A program made the position numbers and the translations under genes. This document shows positions 33,219 to 44,079 of a stretch of 64,000 nucleotides of DNA, in pieces. This DNA comes from Nematopogon swammerdamellus (taxonomy: Eukaryota; Arthropoda; Insecta; Lepidoptera; Adelidae). The DNA lies in assembly GCA_946902875.1 (NCBI GenBank), contig OX336340.1, positions 8,019,739 to 8,083,738 of the forward strand, in the 5' to 3' direction. Every line of letters starts with the position of its first letter. The stretch's first letter is position 1. Under the pieces are notes generated by a model. The model was not told where the DNA came from, made no database searches, and was given only the letters and a program-made list of their open reading frames with translations.

Positions 33219-35070
33219 TCTATACATATAATAAAATCGTAGAGGTAAGAAAGTCTGTACATTGAATGTATTCGGAAAAAAACTAACCAGGGTGGCTTAA
33301 AATGAGATACTGAACATGTTAGAACAGTTTTTAAAATTTTTGTTTGTTTGTTTGTTTGTTTGTTTGTTTGTCTGTACGCGCATCACGCAAAAACCACTGA
33401 ACGGAATTAGACGAAACTTTGTATAGTGGCAGTTTATATGCCGGGTTAACATAATACGTAAAAAAAATTAACAAAAATAAAAAAAAATTAACAATTATAA
33501 ACATTATTGCGCGTTTAAAATCACGTAGTCCAAAGTAAAGGTAAAAACAATTTTAAATGTCATTTTGACAACGGAGAACTGTCATCTCGACGTGAGCTGG
33601 CCGGTGACAAATTGTTTGATAAATAAAAATAATAATTGAAAGTCGAAGTTATGTCGCTGTCATTGGTGCAATAAAATTTATATATCTGTTGCCCGCGGCT
33701 TCGCTCGCGTGAAATTCGTATTTAAAAAAAAGAAAGTAAGTAACTAAAGGCGGGCCCGAAGGCGGATCTGCGCTCACGTAAACGATATTCTTTCTCGATG
33801 AAAGTAACTAAGGGCGAGGCGAAAGGCGGAGCTGATTTCAGGAAGAAGAAAAACATTCTTGAAGAAAATAAGTAACTAAGGGCGAGGCCGAAGGCCGAGC
33901 TCTATTCTGGAAGACCATAAACCTTCTCGAAGAAAGTAAGTAACTATGGGCGAGGCCGCAGGCCGAGCTGCGTTCAGGAAGAAGCTAAACCATCTTGAAG
34001 AAAGTAAGTAACTAAGGCGAGGCCGAAGGCCGAGCTACGTTCGGATAATTGAAAAACCATCTCGAAGAAAGCAAGTAACTAAGGGCGATGCCGAAGGCCG
34101 AGCTGCGTTCAGGAAGAAGCTAAACCATCTCGAATAAAGTTAATTAATATTAAGATTGAGTTAATTTAATTTAAATTTTATTATAAAGTCCACGTTTCTA
34201 ACGGCAAATATACCGTGCATCCTAGAACCTCGCGGTTATTCCCGGCTGGATGGCAAGAGGCCCGATGCTAGAGACCTTAGTGCCATGGACTAAGGGTAGT
34301 TCTTTGATGTGGGACGCCACTTTTGTTCTCACATTGGCTCCAAGTCACGTTAGGACATCTTTAAGAGCGGCTGGCGCGGCCGAGGCTGGGGCGGAGAGCC
34401 TCCAACGCAGCAAATATAGAAATATAATTCAAGATTTCGAATTTGTTGCGTTTGCGGTTGAAACCCTCGGTCCGTGGAGCAGTGAAGCCAAAAGAGGCTT
34501 GAGCTGGTTGACGCAACTGATGTCCCGTCATCAAGGGCTTATGTACTTCATTCAAAGGGTAAGCCTTGCCATCCAGCGGGGTAATGCCGCAAGTGCTCTA
34601 AGAACATTTGAAAATGCCTGTTTTGATAGTTATTATAATGTTTGTTAGGTAGGTTTAATTCTTTAGTTATTAATATTACTTTTTTATTTATATGAAATAA
34701 ATAGATTGAGTAAACGATATTATATTCTATCGAAGAAAGGAAGTCTTTAAGGGCGAGGCCCGAAGGCGGAAGAGGGTTTTTGGTTTACCTGAACGCAGCT
34801 CGGCCTTCGGCCTCGCACTTAGTTCCTTCCTTTCTTCCAGAAGGTTTGTCGTCTTCCTGAACGCAGCCTTTACTTACTTCCTTTATTTGAGAAAGGTTTA
34901 TCGTTTACCTGAAAGAAGCTCGGCCTTCGGCCTCGCCCTTAGTTAGTTACTTTCTTTAAGAAGGTTTATCGATTACCTGAACGCAGCTCGGCCTTCGGCC
35001 TCGCCCTTAGTTACTTACATTCTTCTTTGGAATACGAATTTCACGCGAGCGGAGCCGCGGGCTCAGCTAG
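33219..35070 (+). mobile_element. Non-autonomous Helitron, copy 1
   Basis: The 5' end is TCTATACATATAATAAAATC after a host A. The 3' end is GCGAGCGGAGCCGCGGGCTC then AGCTAG before a host T. The TC start, CTAG end and A/T insertion with no target duplication define Helitrons. It includes a (TTTG)n run at about 33340, six units of about 67 bp (core GGGCGAGGCCGAAGGCCGAG) at 33734-34135, a captured ORF, and about four inverted units at 34738-35030. No Rep/helicase is present. An inverted copy of its own 3' end (CCCGCGGCTTCGCTCGCGTG) lies at 33690-33710. Confidence 0.85.
34205..34648 (+). pseudogene. Retroelement C-terminal ORF captured in Helitron 1
   Basis: The open frame at 34250-34648 encodes VPWTKGSSLMWDATFVLTLA, FAVETLGPWSSEAKRGL and SLAIQRGNAAS. 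This block resembles the module found downstream of reverse transcriptase in many animal retroelement polyproteins, which features GKRPDG, PW..G..L.WD and QR.SLAIQRGNAAS motifs. The upstream DGKRPDA is in another frame because of a one-base indel near 34272, which copy 2 lacks. There is no RT domain. Whether it is translated is unknown. It sits between mirror-image repeat arrays. Confidence 0.6.
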
Positions 35071-36405
35071 TCATAAATAAATCATAACATGATGATTATC
35101 GATTATTCTGAAGTTCTTTAATCGCGAGTTGGAGTAGCCCTCATTGCAAAAATTCTAAGGTTTTATACAAGATATCAGTGACTAGTGGCAAAAATAGTTT
35201 TAGTTGTAACGACATTACAAAGCCTACATTGATGAGCCCTCGTTAAACATACGAAAAATATGTAAGAATAAGACATGCTGACGAAAACAAAAAGCGTAGC
35301 GCGATACGAGTTCTTCCACGTGCCAATACTAATAACAAGAATCTTGACTAATAATTAATAATATCCAAACAACCGTCCCAAGCTTCGAGTCCCAAGTCAG
35401 TGCGTTGTGTGGCTCTTTCTGGTACTTGTTGTTTCGCTGTCTAGTTGGAAGATGCCAGGGCATGATAGGTACAAAATATGTTTTGGGACAGTTGCTTGGC
35501 ACCTAATGAGCGTCACCATAGCTTGATTAAGAATGTAGCGAAACTCCCGAGATTAGGCATCGTCAGTACTTGTTTTTAGGACAGTTTAGGAATTGCGACA
35601 GACTAGGTTCAGCTAAGCTCATTACATGATTACGCACACCCCGCGACTTGAGGTCTACTAGCACAGCAGGTAATAAGATTACCAATGTAGGCCCGACTAC
35701 TCCGCTCCCTCACCTTTTTAGGATTTCCTTGACATTTTTAGACGGTCAATCTAATCCCCTTTTACGGTCCTACAGACGGGGTTAATCTCATACTTTACTA
35801 ATAGTCGAGTGGAGGGAACGGTTTCCTTAATATGTGACGCTGTGGCCTTTACAAGATAGCGTTTTGCTCAGGCACATATTCCGAAAAGGCTTGTTAAGTG
35901 CGAACGTTGTCACACACAGAGGGTTCCGTAGTTATTCCCTTCTTGCACGCATACATAACGAGCGCGTGCGTGGTTGCTTCGTGCTCCGTATTGCTGGCCT
36001 GGTGGACCCCGCGCGCCCCTCACAGCCGCCGAGCCGAGCAGCCTGTGAGATATTTTTATCTACGATCAGAAGTGAGATTTTCGCTACCTACACCCTTCAA
36101 AATTGGGTTCATGCCGTAAATACAAAATTGACTACTTACTTACATCAATATTTTTTATACAGAGCAAAATGTACACATTTTTTACTGTACTATTAAAAAC
36201 TTTATACAATTGAAACATCTTTTTTTCTATTAGTAATTTAGGTTTTGAAATATTTTTTCATAGATACAATGTGCTACTCGAATTTCTAAAATGTTTTTAT
36301 TTTCAACTTAGTTTTTGCGATTTATTAATAATTGACAGATTAAATCTGAGGGCTTCTGACATTGTTTTCTCATGAAATTTGGTTACTTGCCGAGCATCTT
36401 TATAC
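35071..36405. other. No gene recognised
   Basis: AT-rich with a GC-rich pocket at 35960-36045. A GAGGGTTCCGTAGTTATTCC segment at 35919 is a scrap of the GGTTCCGTA repeat. The 120-codon frame at 35834 has no motif. Confidence 0.3.
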
Positions 36406-36407
36406 AT

Positions 36408-36540
36408 TCAAAGTTTCAAGAAGATAGCTCGAACCGTTTAGCAACTGCAGTGCAGGGTGTGATAGACAGACGAACGGACAGAAATACACGTGATCGAATT
36501 TATATGGGTCCCTGCCAGCGTCGCTGGGTACGGAACCCTA
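36408..36540 (+). repeat. GGTTCCGTA-type repeat, 3' end
   Basis: AGCTCGAACCGTTTAGCAAC, GATAGACAGACGAACGGACAG, ATATGGGTCCCTGCCAGCG and the terminal GGTACGGAACCCTAATAAT. Confidence 0.55.
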
Positions 36541-37242
36541 ATAATAAAAGAGAAAAGTATGTGATCTAATAAGACTATTCTCTTAACGAATTGCTCCAAT
36601 ATGGTTTTGACAATTAGTAGGTCTGACATAGGATCATGAATAGCATGAGATCATGTTGAAATACTTGTGAACTAAAATAATTTTAGTTGAAACAAAACAT
36701 TTTTAGTTTAATAAATTTAGTTTAAAAACGATTTTTTGATTAAATTTTAAGGGTACCAATTACAATTATTGTAATAGGTTAAAATCGAACCAAAAATCTT
36801 TTTTATTTTACTTGTTCTCTGTTGCAGATAGATCCTATAGTTAGTGCTGCCTTTATCTATCAAATGTTAATCATACAAATTGATTTCATTCATCGGCAGT
36901 GTACACTCGGACTACACTCGCTCGTTGCTAATTGCTGCGATCGGCTCAAATCGATGGTTTGCGTCATTTCAAATAATGGGAAAATTGTAATTTATAAAAT
37001 GGTTCCGGCTAAAAGCATTGGCTATCGAATTGCCCAGTGATACAACACGGTACAATATCATGTTGTAACTACTAAAATATTTTCATTCAATTAAGCTAAG
37101 TGGTTGTAAGGGACGATCAATCTGTAACTAAGGCGTCTGCCGAGAACCAAACATTCGGCAAGTCGCTTTGGGCTTTGGACTATACATAATTATACTAAAC
37201 ATTTCTTAGATTTTTGCCGGTTGATGCCACAAAGGGCGGAAT
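36541..37242. other. No gene recognised
   Basis: AT-rich and non-coding. Confidence 0.3.
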
Positions 37243-37409
37243 TATTGTATTGTTTATTGTTTATTGTATAATTTCATCCATAGGTAGGTAACCTACGCTT
37301 GGACATGTCGAAAATTCCGCCAGTTCTAAATTCAATGCGAAGAAGAACTGACAAACAAACTTCGCAAGTCACAATGTTTTGTTAGTACCTTATATATAAG
37401 TATTATAAT
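37243..37409 (-). repeat. LINE-tail-like repeat, copy 2 of 3 (uninterrupted)
   Basis: It runs from TTGTATTGTTTATTGTTTAT through GGTAGGTAACCTACGCTTGG, CGCCAGTTCTAAATTCAATG and GTCACAATGTTTTGTTAG. It lacks the insertions present in copies 1 and 3 and therefore shows both empty sites. Confidence 0.65.
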
Positions 37410-37689
37410 TCAAGTAATTTACAATAATTAACGCATACTACCGCTCACAAGAACATTAATATTTACAGCATAAGCATGAACACTCAAGAATCTGACCACT
37501 CTGCCTATTTACATTACCTATATCTGGTGTATAGTGCCATCGTCAATTTTGATACTTCATATATCAAGTCAAATAAAAACAATTAGTTTACGTTTATTAC
37601 AAAGAAATGTAATAAGTCATATTAAAAATCTAATGATACAAAGTGTATCCAATTGTCAAAGTTGTTAGTGGGAAAAACAGTAGTCAGAC

Positions 37690-38282
37690 TCTTATATAAA
37701 ATTACCGTCAGTTAACGCATCCTTAACAGTATAATAACTCTTTTCAATTAACATTAGTTTAATCCGTCGTTTAAAATTATTGTCATCTAATTGTTTTATG
37801 TTAGAAGACAGTTTATTATAAAATCTAACACTATTACAGATAAAGCTTTTTGACGTTTTGGATAATCTATGTCTTATTAATTGTACATTATTCTTACAGC
37901 GTGTGTCATAGTTATGATTGTCGGAGTTAAGAGAGGAATCATGAATATATTTTCTGGCATAGCATATGTTCTGGTAAACATATGCACTTGGTAAAGTCAT
38001 GATTCCTATCTCTCCGAATGCTGTCCTACAAGTATCTCTAGTTTTCATATTTAAGATGTACCGCAAGGCCCTCTTCTGTAATAAAAATATTCTATTTGAA
38101 TCTGCTGCATTTCCCCAAAACATAAGGCCATATGACATGATGCTCTCAAAATAGGCATGATAAACCGTCTTTGCAGCATGAGTTCCGCATAGCTCTTTAA
38201 TTTTTTTTATAGCATAACAAGCGGAACTCAACTTACCAGCTAAAGAGTTTATGTGGGCTTTCCAAGTAAAACTTTTATCAAA
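37690..38282 (-). pseudogene. Jockey-type LINE reverse transcriptase, C-terminal part
   Basis: The frame 38360-37692 encodes the post-catalytic region of a non-LTR reverse transcriptase: FTWKAHINSLAGKLSSACYA, TVYHAYFESIMSYGLMFWG, LLQKRALRYILNMKT, RHRLSKTSKSFICNSVRFYN. It belongs to a different family from the WDGSAKYQ LINE. It is strongly 5'-truncated: the first 27 codons are microsatellite and another LINE tail, so the real coding starts near 38282. About 195 codons remain without a stop, which suggests a fairly recent insertion. Confidence 0.8.
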
Positions 38283-38425
38283 TATATGTATATGTATGTA
38301 TGTATGTATATGTATGTATATATTCTTTATTGAACACCAATTTATAAAAATTAGGTACAACAGGCGAGCTTAATGCCGCGAGGCATTCTATTCTAACTAA
38401 CCTTTGGGATGTGGGAGAAGTACAT
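38283..38425. repeat. TATG microsatellite and LINE 3' tail
   Basis: A (TATG)n tract at 38284-38320 adjoins TATTCTTTATTGAACACCAA and TTAATGCCGCGAGGCATTC, then AACCTTTGGGATG. The GCCT/AGGCATT hairpin and ACCTTTGGG phrase recur at 63430-63475, so both are 3' ends (inverse) of one LINE family. Confidence 0.55.
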
Positions 38426-39110
38426 GCAGGCGAACAAGAATAGTTTGTGGCAATGTGTTAAGACTGTAAAGAAATATGTATTATAAACTACATACGAATA
38501 CTACATAAATACTTTAATAAACATATATATGTATATAATAAACTTACATATTATGTACATCGATCGGTGGTACCGTTGTGCGACACAACCAACTGAATGA
38601 CAAGAGAGTAAGAGAAGGGGAGTAAAGATATGTATCTAATATTATACATTGCATTTACTTCGGTAACGAGAGGAGAAGTTTGTTTAAATTAATCTTAAAT
38701 ACATTCATAGATGTAGAGGAGCGTAAATGCACGGGCAGATTATTCCAGAGCCTGGGGCTATTTCTTCTAGTCAAACCGGTGGGCATACAGTTTTACACGG
38801 AGCAGCTATGCTGCATGCACGGCGCATGCACATACATATTTTCAAGTCAGAAAAACTAATTGATAAACGCCGACCGGTTTCGAACCTCGGACCTCTAGCG
38901 AGAGAAGCCGACGCAACGCCCACCGCTGTCACCTACCGCTCACGTCCAAATAAATCCGCACAAATTGCCACCGCAATAGACGCTTACTTAGAGAGATTTA
39001 TTTGGTTAATAGTTCAATGGAAAGCAAATTTTATCCAGCAGTTATCTTCAGCGTCAGTCATATTATTGTACCTAGTTTATTAATATTTAGGTATCATTAA
39101 AACATTTTTT
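38426..39110. other. No gene; weak tRNA-like B box
   Basis: On the minus strand GGTCCGAGGTTCGAAACCGG at 38870-38890 resembles a pol III B box, possibly a decayed tRNA-derived SINE. The 118-codon frame at 38727 has no motif. Confidence 0.25.
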
Positions 39111-39670
39111 TGATCTCGTGGCGTTCTGACCCATTCTCAGGACCCACTGTAAAAAAAAAGGTGGCCTTTCGACCCAATTACATTTAATTTTGAGGGGCGT
39201 TCTGACCCACTTACCAGAAAACACAGATACCTACAGTAAGTGAACTTCCTTTGTAGCAATAAGTGTACAGAAACTAGAATGTATATTAATTTAGCAAATA
39301 TTTAAATACAAAGAGTCACGTACAGCAATAAGTAGCGTTCATTTAAATAAAGCATATTGTCAAATAGTTTATTGTCTTTCATTATTTGTTTTATTTATTA
39401 AATACAACTAATAATTTTAAATTAACAGAACATAGAAGTATTTTTTACTTTTTTATTCACATCAATAAAATGAAAAAGAAAGGAAACAAACGGAATGTTT
39501 TAAATGGAATAATTGGCTAGAATTTCTAAGGTTGTAAAAATATTATATAAAAAATATATAATATATAAAATAAAATGTGACCAAATTGTTCAGAAAAAAA
39601 TGTGACATGAAGTTATTTTTCTTAATATCGAATAGAAAATGGCCAGTTACCAGTTATCTATCTGTAGCTA

Positions 39671-41983
39671 TCTATACATATAATAAAATCGTAGAGGTAA
39701 GAAAGTCTGTACATTGAATGTATTCGGAAAAAAACTAACCAGGGTGGCTTAAAATGAGATACTGAACATGTTAGAAAAGTTTTTAAAATTTTTGTTTGTT
39801 TGTTTGTTTGTTTGTCTGTACGCGCATCACGCAAAAACCACTGTACGGAATTAGACGAAACTTTGTATAGTGGCAGTTTATATGCCGGGTTAACATAATA
39901 CGTAAAAAAAAATAACAAATATAAAAAAAATTAACAATTATAAACATTATTGCGCGTTTAAAATCACGTGTCCAAAGTACATAATTATATCTTGAGAACT
40001 GGCAGCAAATACAATTTGAATAAAATATTCATTCGAAATTTAAAAATAAGTAGATACAACGAAAATGACAGTTCTTCTTTTTTATAACTTGAACACAATA
40101 GTCTATACATATCTATTCTTTCTATACATATCATAAAATCGGAAATGCAAAAATGTCTATTTGTACGCGCATGTCGTAAAAACCACTGAACGGAATTTGA
40201 CGAAACTTTTTATAGTGACAGTGTATATCCCGGATGAACATAATAATAAAAAAATATAATAAAAATAACGTAATCCAAAGTAAAGGTAAAAAACTATTTT
40301 AAATGTCATGTTGACAACGGAGAACTGTCATCTCGACGTGAGCTGGCCGGTGACAAATTGTTTGATAAATAAAAATAATAATTGAAAGTCGAAGTTATGT
40401 CGCTGTCATTGGTGCAATAAAATTTATATATCTGTTGCCCGCGGCTTCGCTCGCGTGAAATTCGTATTTAAAAAAAAGAAAGTAAGTAACTAAAGGCGGG
40501 CCCGAAGGCGGATCTGCGCTCACGTAAACGATATTCTTTCTCGATGAAAGTAACTAAGGGCGAGGCGGAAGGCGGAGCTGAGTTCAGGAAGAAGAAAAAC
40601 ATTCTTGAAGAAAGTAAGTAACCAAGGGCGAGGCCGAAGGCCGAGCTCTATTCTGGAAGACAATAAACCTTCTCGAAGAAAGTAAGTAACTATGGGCGAG
40701 GCCGCAGGCCGAGCTGCATTCAGGAAGAAGCTAAACCATTTTCAAGAAAGTAAGTAACTAAGGTGAGGCCGAAGGCCGAGCTACGTTCGGATAATTGAAA
40801 AACCATCTCGAAGAAAGCAAGTAACTAAGGGCGAGGCCGAAGGCCGAGCTGCGTTCAGGAAGAAGCTAAACCATCTTGAAGAAAGTAAGCAACTAAGGCG
40901 AGGCCGAAGGCCGAGCTACATTCTGACAAATGATAAACCATCTCGAAGAAAGCAAGTAACTAAGGGCGAGGCCGAAGGCCGAGCTGCGTTCAGGAAGAAG
41001 CTAAACCATCTCGAATAAAGTTAATTAATATTAAGATTGAGTTAATTTAATTTAAATTTTATTATAAAGTCCACGCTTCTAACGGCAAATATACCGTGCA
41101 TCCTAGAACCTCGCGGTTATTCCCGGCTGGATGGCAAGAGGCCCGATGCTATCACCTTAGTGCCATGGACTAAGGGTAGTTCTTTGAAGTGGGACGCCAC
41201 TTTTGTTCTCATATTGGCTCCAAGTCACGTTAGGACATCTTCAAGAGCGGCTGGCGCGGCCGAGGCTGGGGCGGAGAGCCTCAAACGCAGCAAATATAGA
41301 AATATAATTCAAGATGTCGAATTTGTTGCGTTTGCGGTAGAAACCCTCGGTCCGTGGAGCAGTGAAGCCAAAAGAGGCTTGAGCTGGTTGACGCAACTGA
41401 TGTCCCGCCATCAAGGGCTTATGTACTTCATTCAAAGGGTAAGCCTTGCCATCCAGCGGGGTAATGCCGCAAGTACATCTCTAAGAACATTTGAAAATGC
41501 CCGTTTTGATAGTTATTTTAATGTTTGTTAGGTAGGTTTAATTCTTTAGTTATTAACTGAGGTTATTAATATTACTTTTTTATTTTTATGAAATAAATAG
41601 ATTGAGTAAACGATATTATATTCTATCGAAGAAAGGAAGTCTTTAAGGGCGAGGCCCGAAGGCGGAAGAGGGTTTTTGGTTTACCTGAACGCAGCTCGGC
41701 CTTCGGCCTCGCACTTAGTTCCTTCCTTTCTTCCAGAAGGTTTATCGTCTTCCTGAACGCAGCTCGGCCTTCTGCCTCGCCCTTACTTACTTCCTTTATT
41801 TGAGAAAGGTTTATCGTTTACATGAAAGCAGCTCGGCCTTCGGCCTCGCCCTTAGTTAGTTACTTTCTTTGAGAAGGTTTTTCGATTACCTGAACGCAGC
41901 TCGGCCTTCGGCCTCGCCCTTAGTTACTTACATTCTTCTTTGGAATACGAATTTCACGCGAGCGGAGCCGCGGGCTCAGCTAG
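39671..41983 (+). mobile_element. Non-autonomous Helitron, copy 2
   Basis: It has the same termini as copy 1: TCTATACATATAATAAAATC after A, and GAGCCGCGGGCTCAGCTAG before T. Differences are a second 5'-end-like segment (TCTATACATATCATAAAATC) at about 40129, eight rather than six left tandem units (40479-41010), and an extended captured ORF. Its 3' half is near-identical to copy 1, so the two diverged recently. Confidence 0.85.
41060..41531 (+). pseudogene. Retroelement C-terminal ORF captured in Helitron 2
   Basis: Here the frame is continuous further upstream than in copy 1. TANIPCILEPRGYSRLDGKR, then PDAITLVPWTKGSSLKWDAT, lead into FAVETLGPWSSEAKRGLSWL and SLAIQRGNAAS, ending DSYFNVC. The EPxGxSRxDGKRPDxxTLxPW opening makes the retroelement origin clearer. 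It begins without a good ATG near the end of the left repeat array, consistent with a captured 3' fragment. Near-identity to 34250-34648, with few substitutions, shows that capture preceded Helitron amplification. Confidence 0.6.
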
Positions 41984-42036
41984 TGAGATAATAAAATTTA
42001 AACTTTATTAAAAAAATATTTAGTTTATTATGAACT

Positions 42037-42144
42037 ATGTATCTAAATAGAAGTATTATATACTGGTGTTGTATGTTTACTGTGCTGAATTTTCAGCACA
42101 GTAAACATACAAAACCAGTATAGAATACTTCTATTTGGATACAT
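42037..42144. repeat. Near-perfect 52-bp hairpin
   Basis: ATGTATCTAAATAGAAGTAT and TATGTTTACTGTGCTGAA (left arm) are mirrored by TTCAGCACAGTAAACATAC and AATACTTCTATTTGGATACAT across a loop of only a few bases. It lies 53 bp after the Helitron 2 end. Confidence 0.65.
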
Positions 42145-43151
42145 CCTTCAAATAAACCGTTCCTTCTACTCTGCACTACTAAGCTGCACTACCAGTAGTG
42201 CTGTTTGGATTTTTTTTTCCCATCTGCACTACTGTACTACCAGCTGAGAAACCGGTAGTGTCGTTTGGAATTATTTCTTCCCGTTTGCACTACTGAGTAG
42301 TAGTGCACAATGGAATTTTAAAGAGCCTTACTTTTTCATTCCCAACTGCACTACCAAAAGATTGTATATACGAATCTTTGGTGCTATGTTTTTTTTCCGG
42401 AGTGTATATCAGATTAAACAACACAACAACAAAAAACAACAAAAAAATCAAATACTTAATTTTCAGAAAAACATAAATATAACATAAGTAATTATTAAAT
42501 GTATTTAGTTGTATGTCATTATTATTATTTATGTTTTATTGTTTATTTTTATACTATTTAAAAGAAAAAAATTCTCTCAGTTAATTTCCCGCACTACCCA
42601 CCTACACTACTCACAATCTCAGGCATGACTGGCAGATATGCATTTAGGCTTTAAGTCCGCCTTTGTTATTTTTTGTGCAATAAAGTATTCAAATGGTCAG
42701 AATACAGTCACCGTAATTAAATTGGAAACCCGAAGACTTCTTGGTAAGCTGGGAATGGGAATGGCTATAAAGTACCAGGGCAGCAGAAATTATAGGAGGT
42801 TTGCAAATTGCCACAAAGGAAGTTCACTTACTGTATCTGTGTTTTCTGGTAAGTGGGTCAGAACGCCCCTCAAAATTAAATGTAATTGGGTCGAAAGGCC
42901 ACAATATTTTTTTTTTGACAATGGGTGCTGAGAATGGGTCAGAACGCCACGAGATCATTTTTTTTGTCGTCAATAATATGTTACGGCGCGACGGCGCGGC
43001 GGTGGCGGTGACTCTAGACTCACTTGTGTGCTCACACGCCTTGTGTCGTAAAATTGCGAAATTGTAAATGGTGCGAAAGATGACCATTTTGTGCAAAAAC
43101 CCTTAAAGCATTTGGTTGACCCTAGCGGCTGTGAAGGTACCTAGGTAAGTA

Positions 43152-44077
43152 CGAGGGTGGTCCCAGAAGTACCCGGCCTAACAAAGAAAAGGAAAAAAAA
43201 ATTTGAAAAACTACCTTTATTTCTCAACGTAGTCTCCTTTTAGCTCGATACACTTTTCCCAGCGATGTTCAATAGCTTCGATACCATGTTTATAGCGAGA
43301 ACCGTCGAGCTCCTCAAAGTAGCCCTCAACTGCCGACTCTACCTCTTTATTGTTTGTAAATCTTTTACTTCCGAGCCATTTTTTCAAGTTTCAAGGTCTC
43401 AGGTGTGAAATGATGAACCCATGGTCTAGTCCATTGTTACGAATCGGCGCAAAAATTCCGCTTTATTATTGTAAAACACTCGACTGAAACATCCTCACGA
43501 AGTTGTTTTTGTTCCATTGTGAGTAAACGCGGCACCCATCTTACGCACAGCTTTCTCGTGTCCAAATTTTCAGTCAATATGCGATGTACAGCACTTTTTG
43601 AAATGCCTACCATATCTGCTAACTCGCGCACTTTCAACCGACGGTCATCCAATACTATTTTATCGATTTTATTCACCATTTCTGGCGTGGTCACTTCGTT
43701 TGGCCGACCACTGCGATGTTCGTCTTGGCAGTTCGTACAACCTCGTTTGAATTTGAACTCTGCCACCCAATATTTTACTATCGTAAACGATGGAGCAGAC
43801 TCCCCCAGAGTTGAATCCAGCTCATCTTTGATATTAGTTGAATTCAGACCTTTCAGAAGAAAATATTGAATCACATATCGGTGACCAATTTTATCCAATT
43901 CTAAAACTTCACTCAGAGCGTTCACTATTGATGGCCGACAAACAAAAACAAAAGCACGTAGCGTGTTCTTTTTTTAAATTTAATTTTAATTCGAATAGTA
44001 CTTTCGAATGCAGTAAGTTTTTTCAAACAACAACTGCCATCTATACGTCAGGTCGGGTACTTCTGGGACCACCCGGG
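43152..44077 (-). mobile_element. Mariner element with intact ends, internally deleted
   Basis: Terminal inverted repeats GGGTGGTCCCAGAAGTACCC (43155-43174) and its inverse (GGTACTTCTGGGACCACCC at 44056-44074) are bounded by TA on each side (43150-43151, 44078-44079). The element is 926 bp against about 1.3 kb for intact mariners. It retains the transposase N-terminus and C-terminus but lacks the middle. Confidence 0.85.
43220..43925 (-). pseudogene. Mariner transposase, N- and C-terminal parts
   Basis: The frame 43925-43437 (162 codons) gives the paired helix-turn-helix DNA-binding domain: HRYVIQYFLLKGLN, APSFTIVKYWVAEFKFKRG, the linker SGRPNEVTTPEMV and VRELADMVGISKSAVHRILT, then RWVPRLLTMEQKQLRED. 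After a TAA the relic of the first catalytic block (TMDETWVHH-type) is broken by a stop, and the sequence jumps to GYFEELDGSRYKHGIEAIEH and CIELKGDYVEK at the C-terminus. The second and third catalytic Asp regions are deleted. It belongs to a different subfamily from the mariner at 11173. Confidence 0.85.
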
Positions 44078-44079
44078 TA

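Larger units (their letters stand above)
39111..42958. mobile_element. DNA element with 150-bp terminal inverted repeats, host of Helitron 2
   Basis: 39111-39260 and 42809-42958 are inverted copies about 150 bp long with few differences, each starting TGATCTCGTGGCGTTCTGAC. Each repeat itself contains two direct CGTTCTGACCCA motifs. The interior apart from the Helitron (about 1.5 kb) has no transposase. It holds a hairpin (42037), a GCACTAC-rich cluster (42171-42360) and a LINE-like TAAGTCCGCCTTTGTTATTT tail at 42650. T-rich flanks hide any target duplication. The superfamily is unknown. Confidence 0.65.

Noticed and set aside
38727..39083. 118-codon ORF
   Set aside because: It spans a decayed tRNA-like block and AT-rich DNA; no coding signature.
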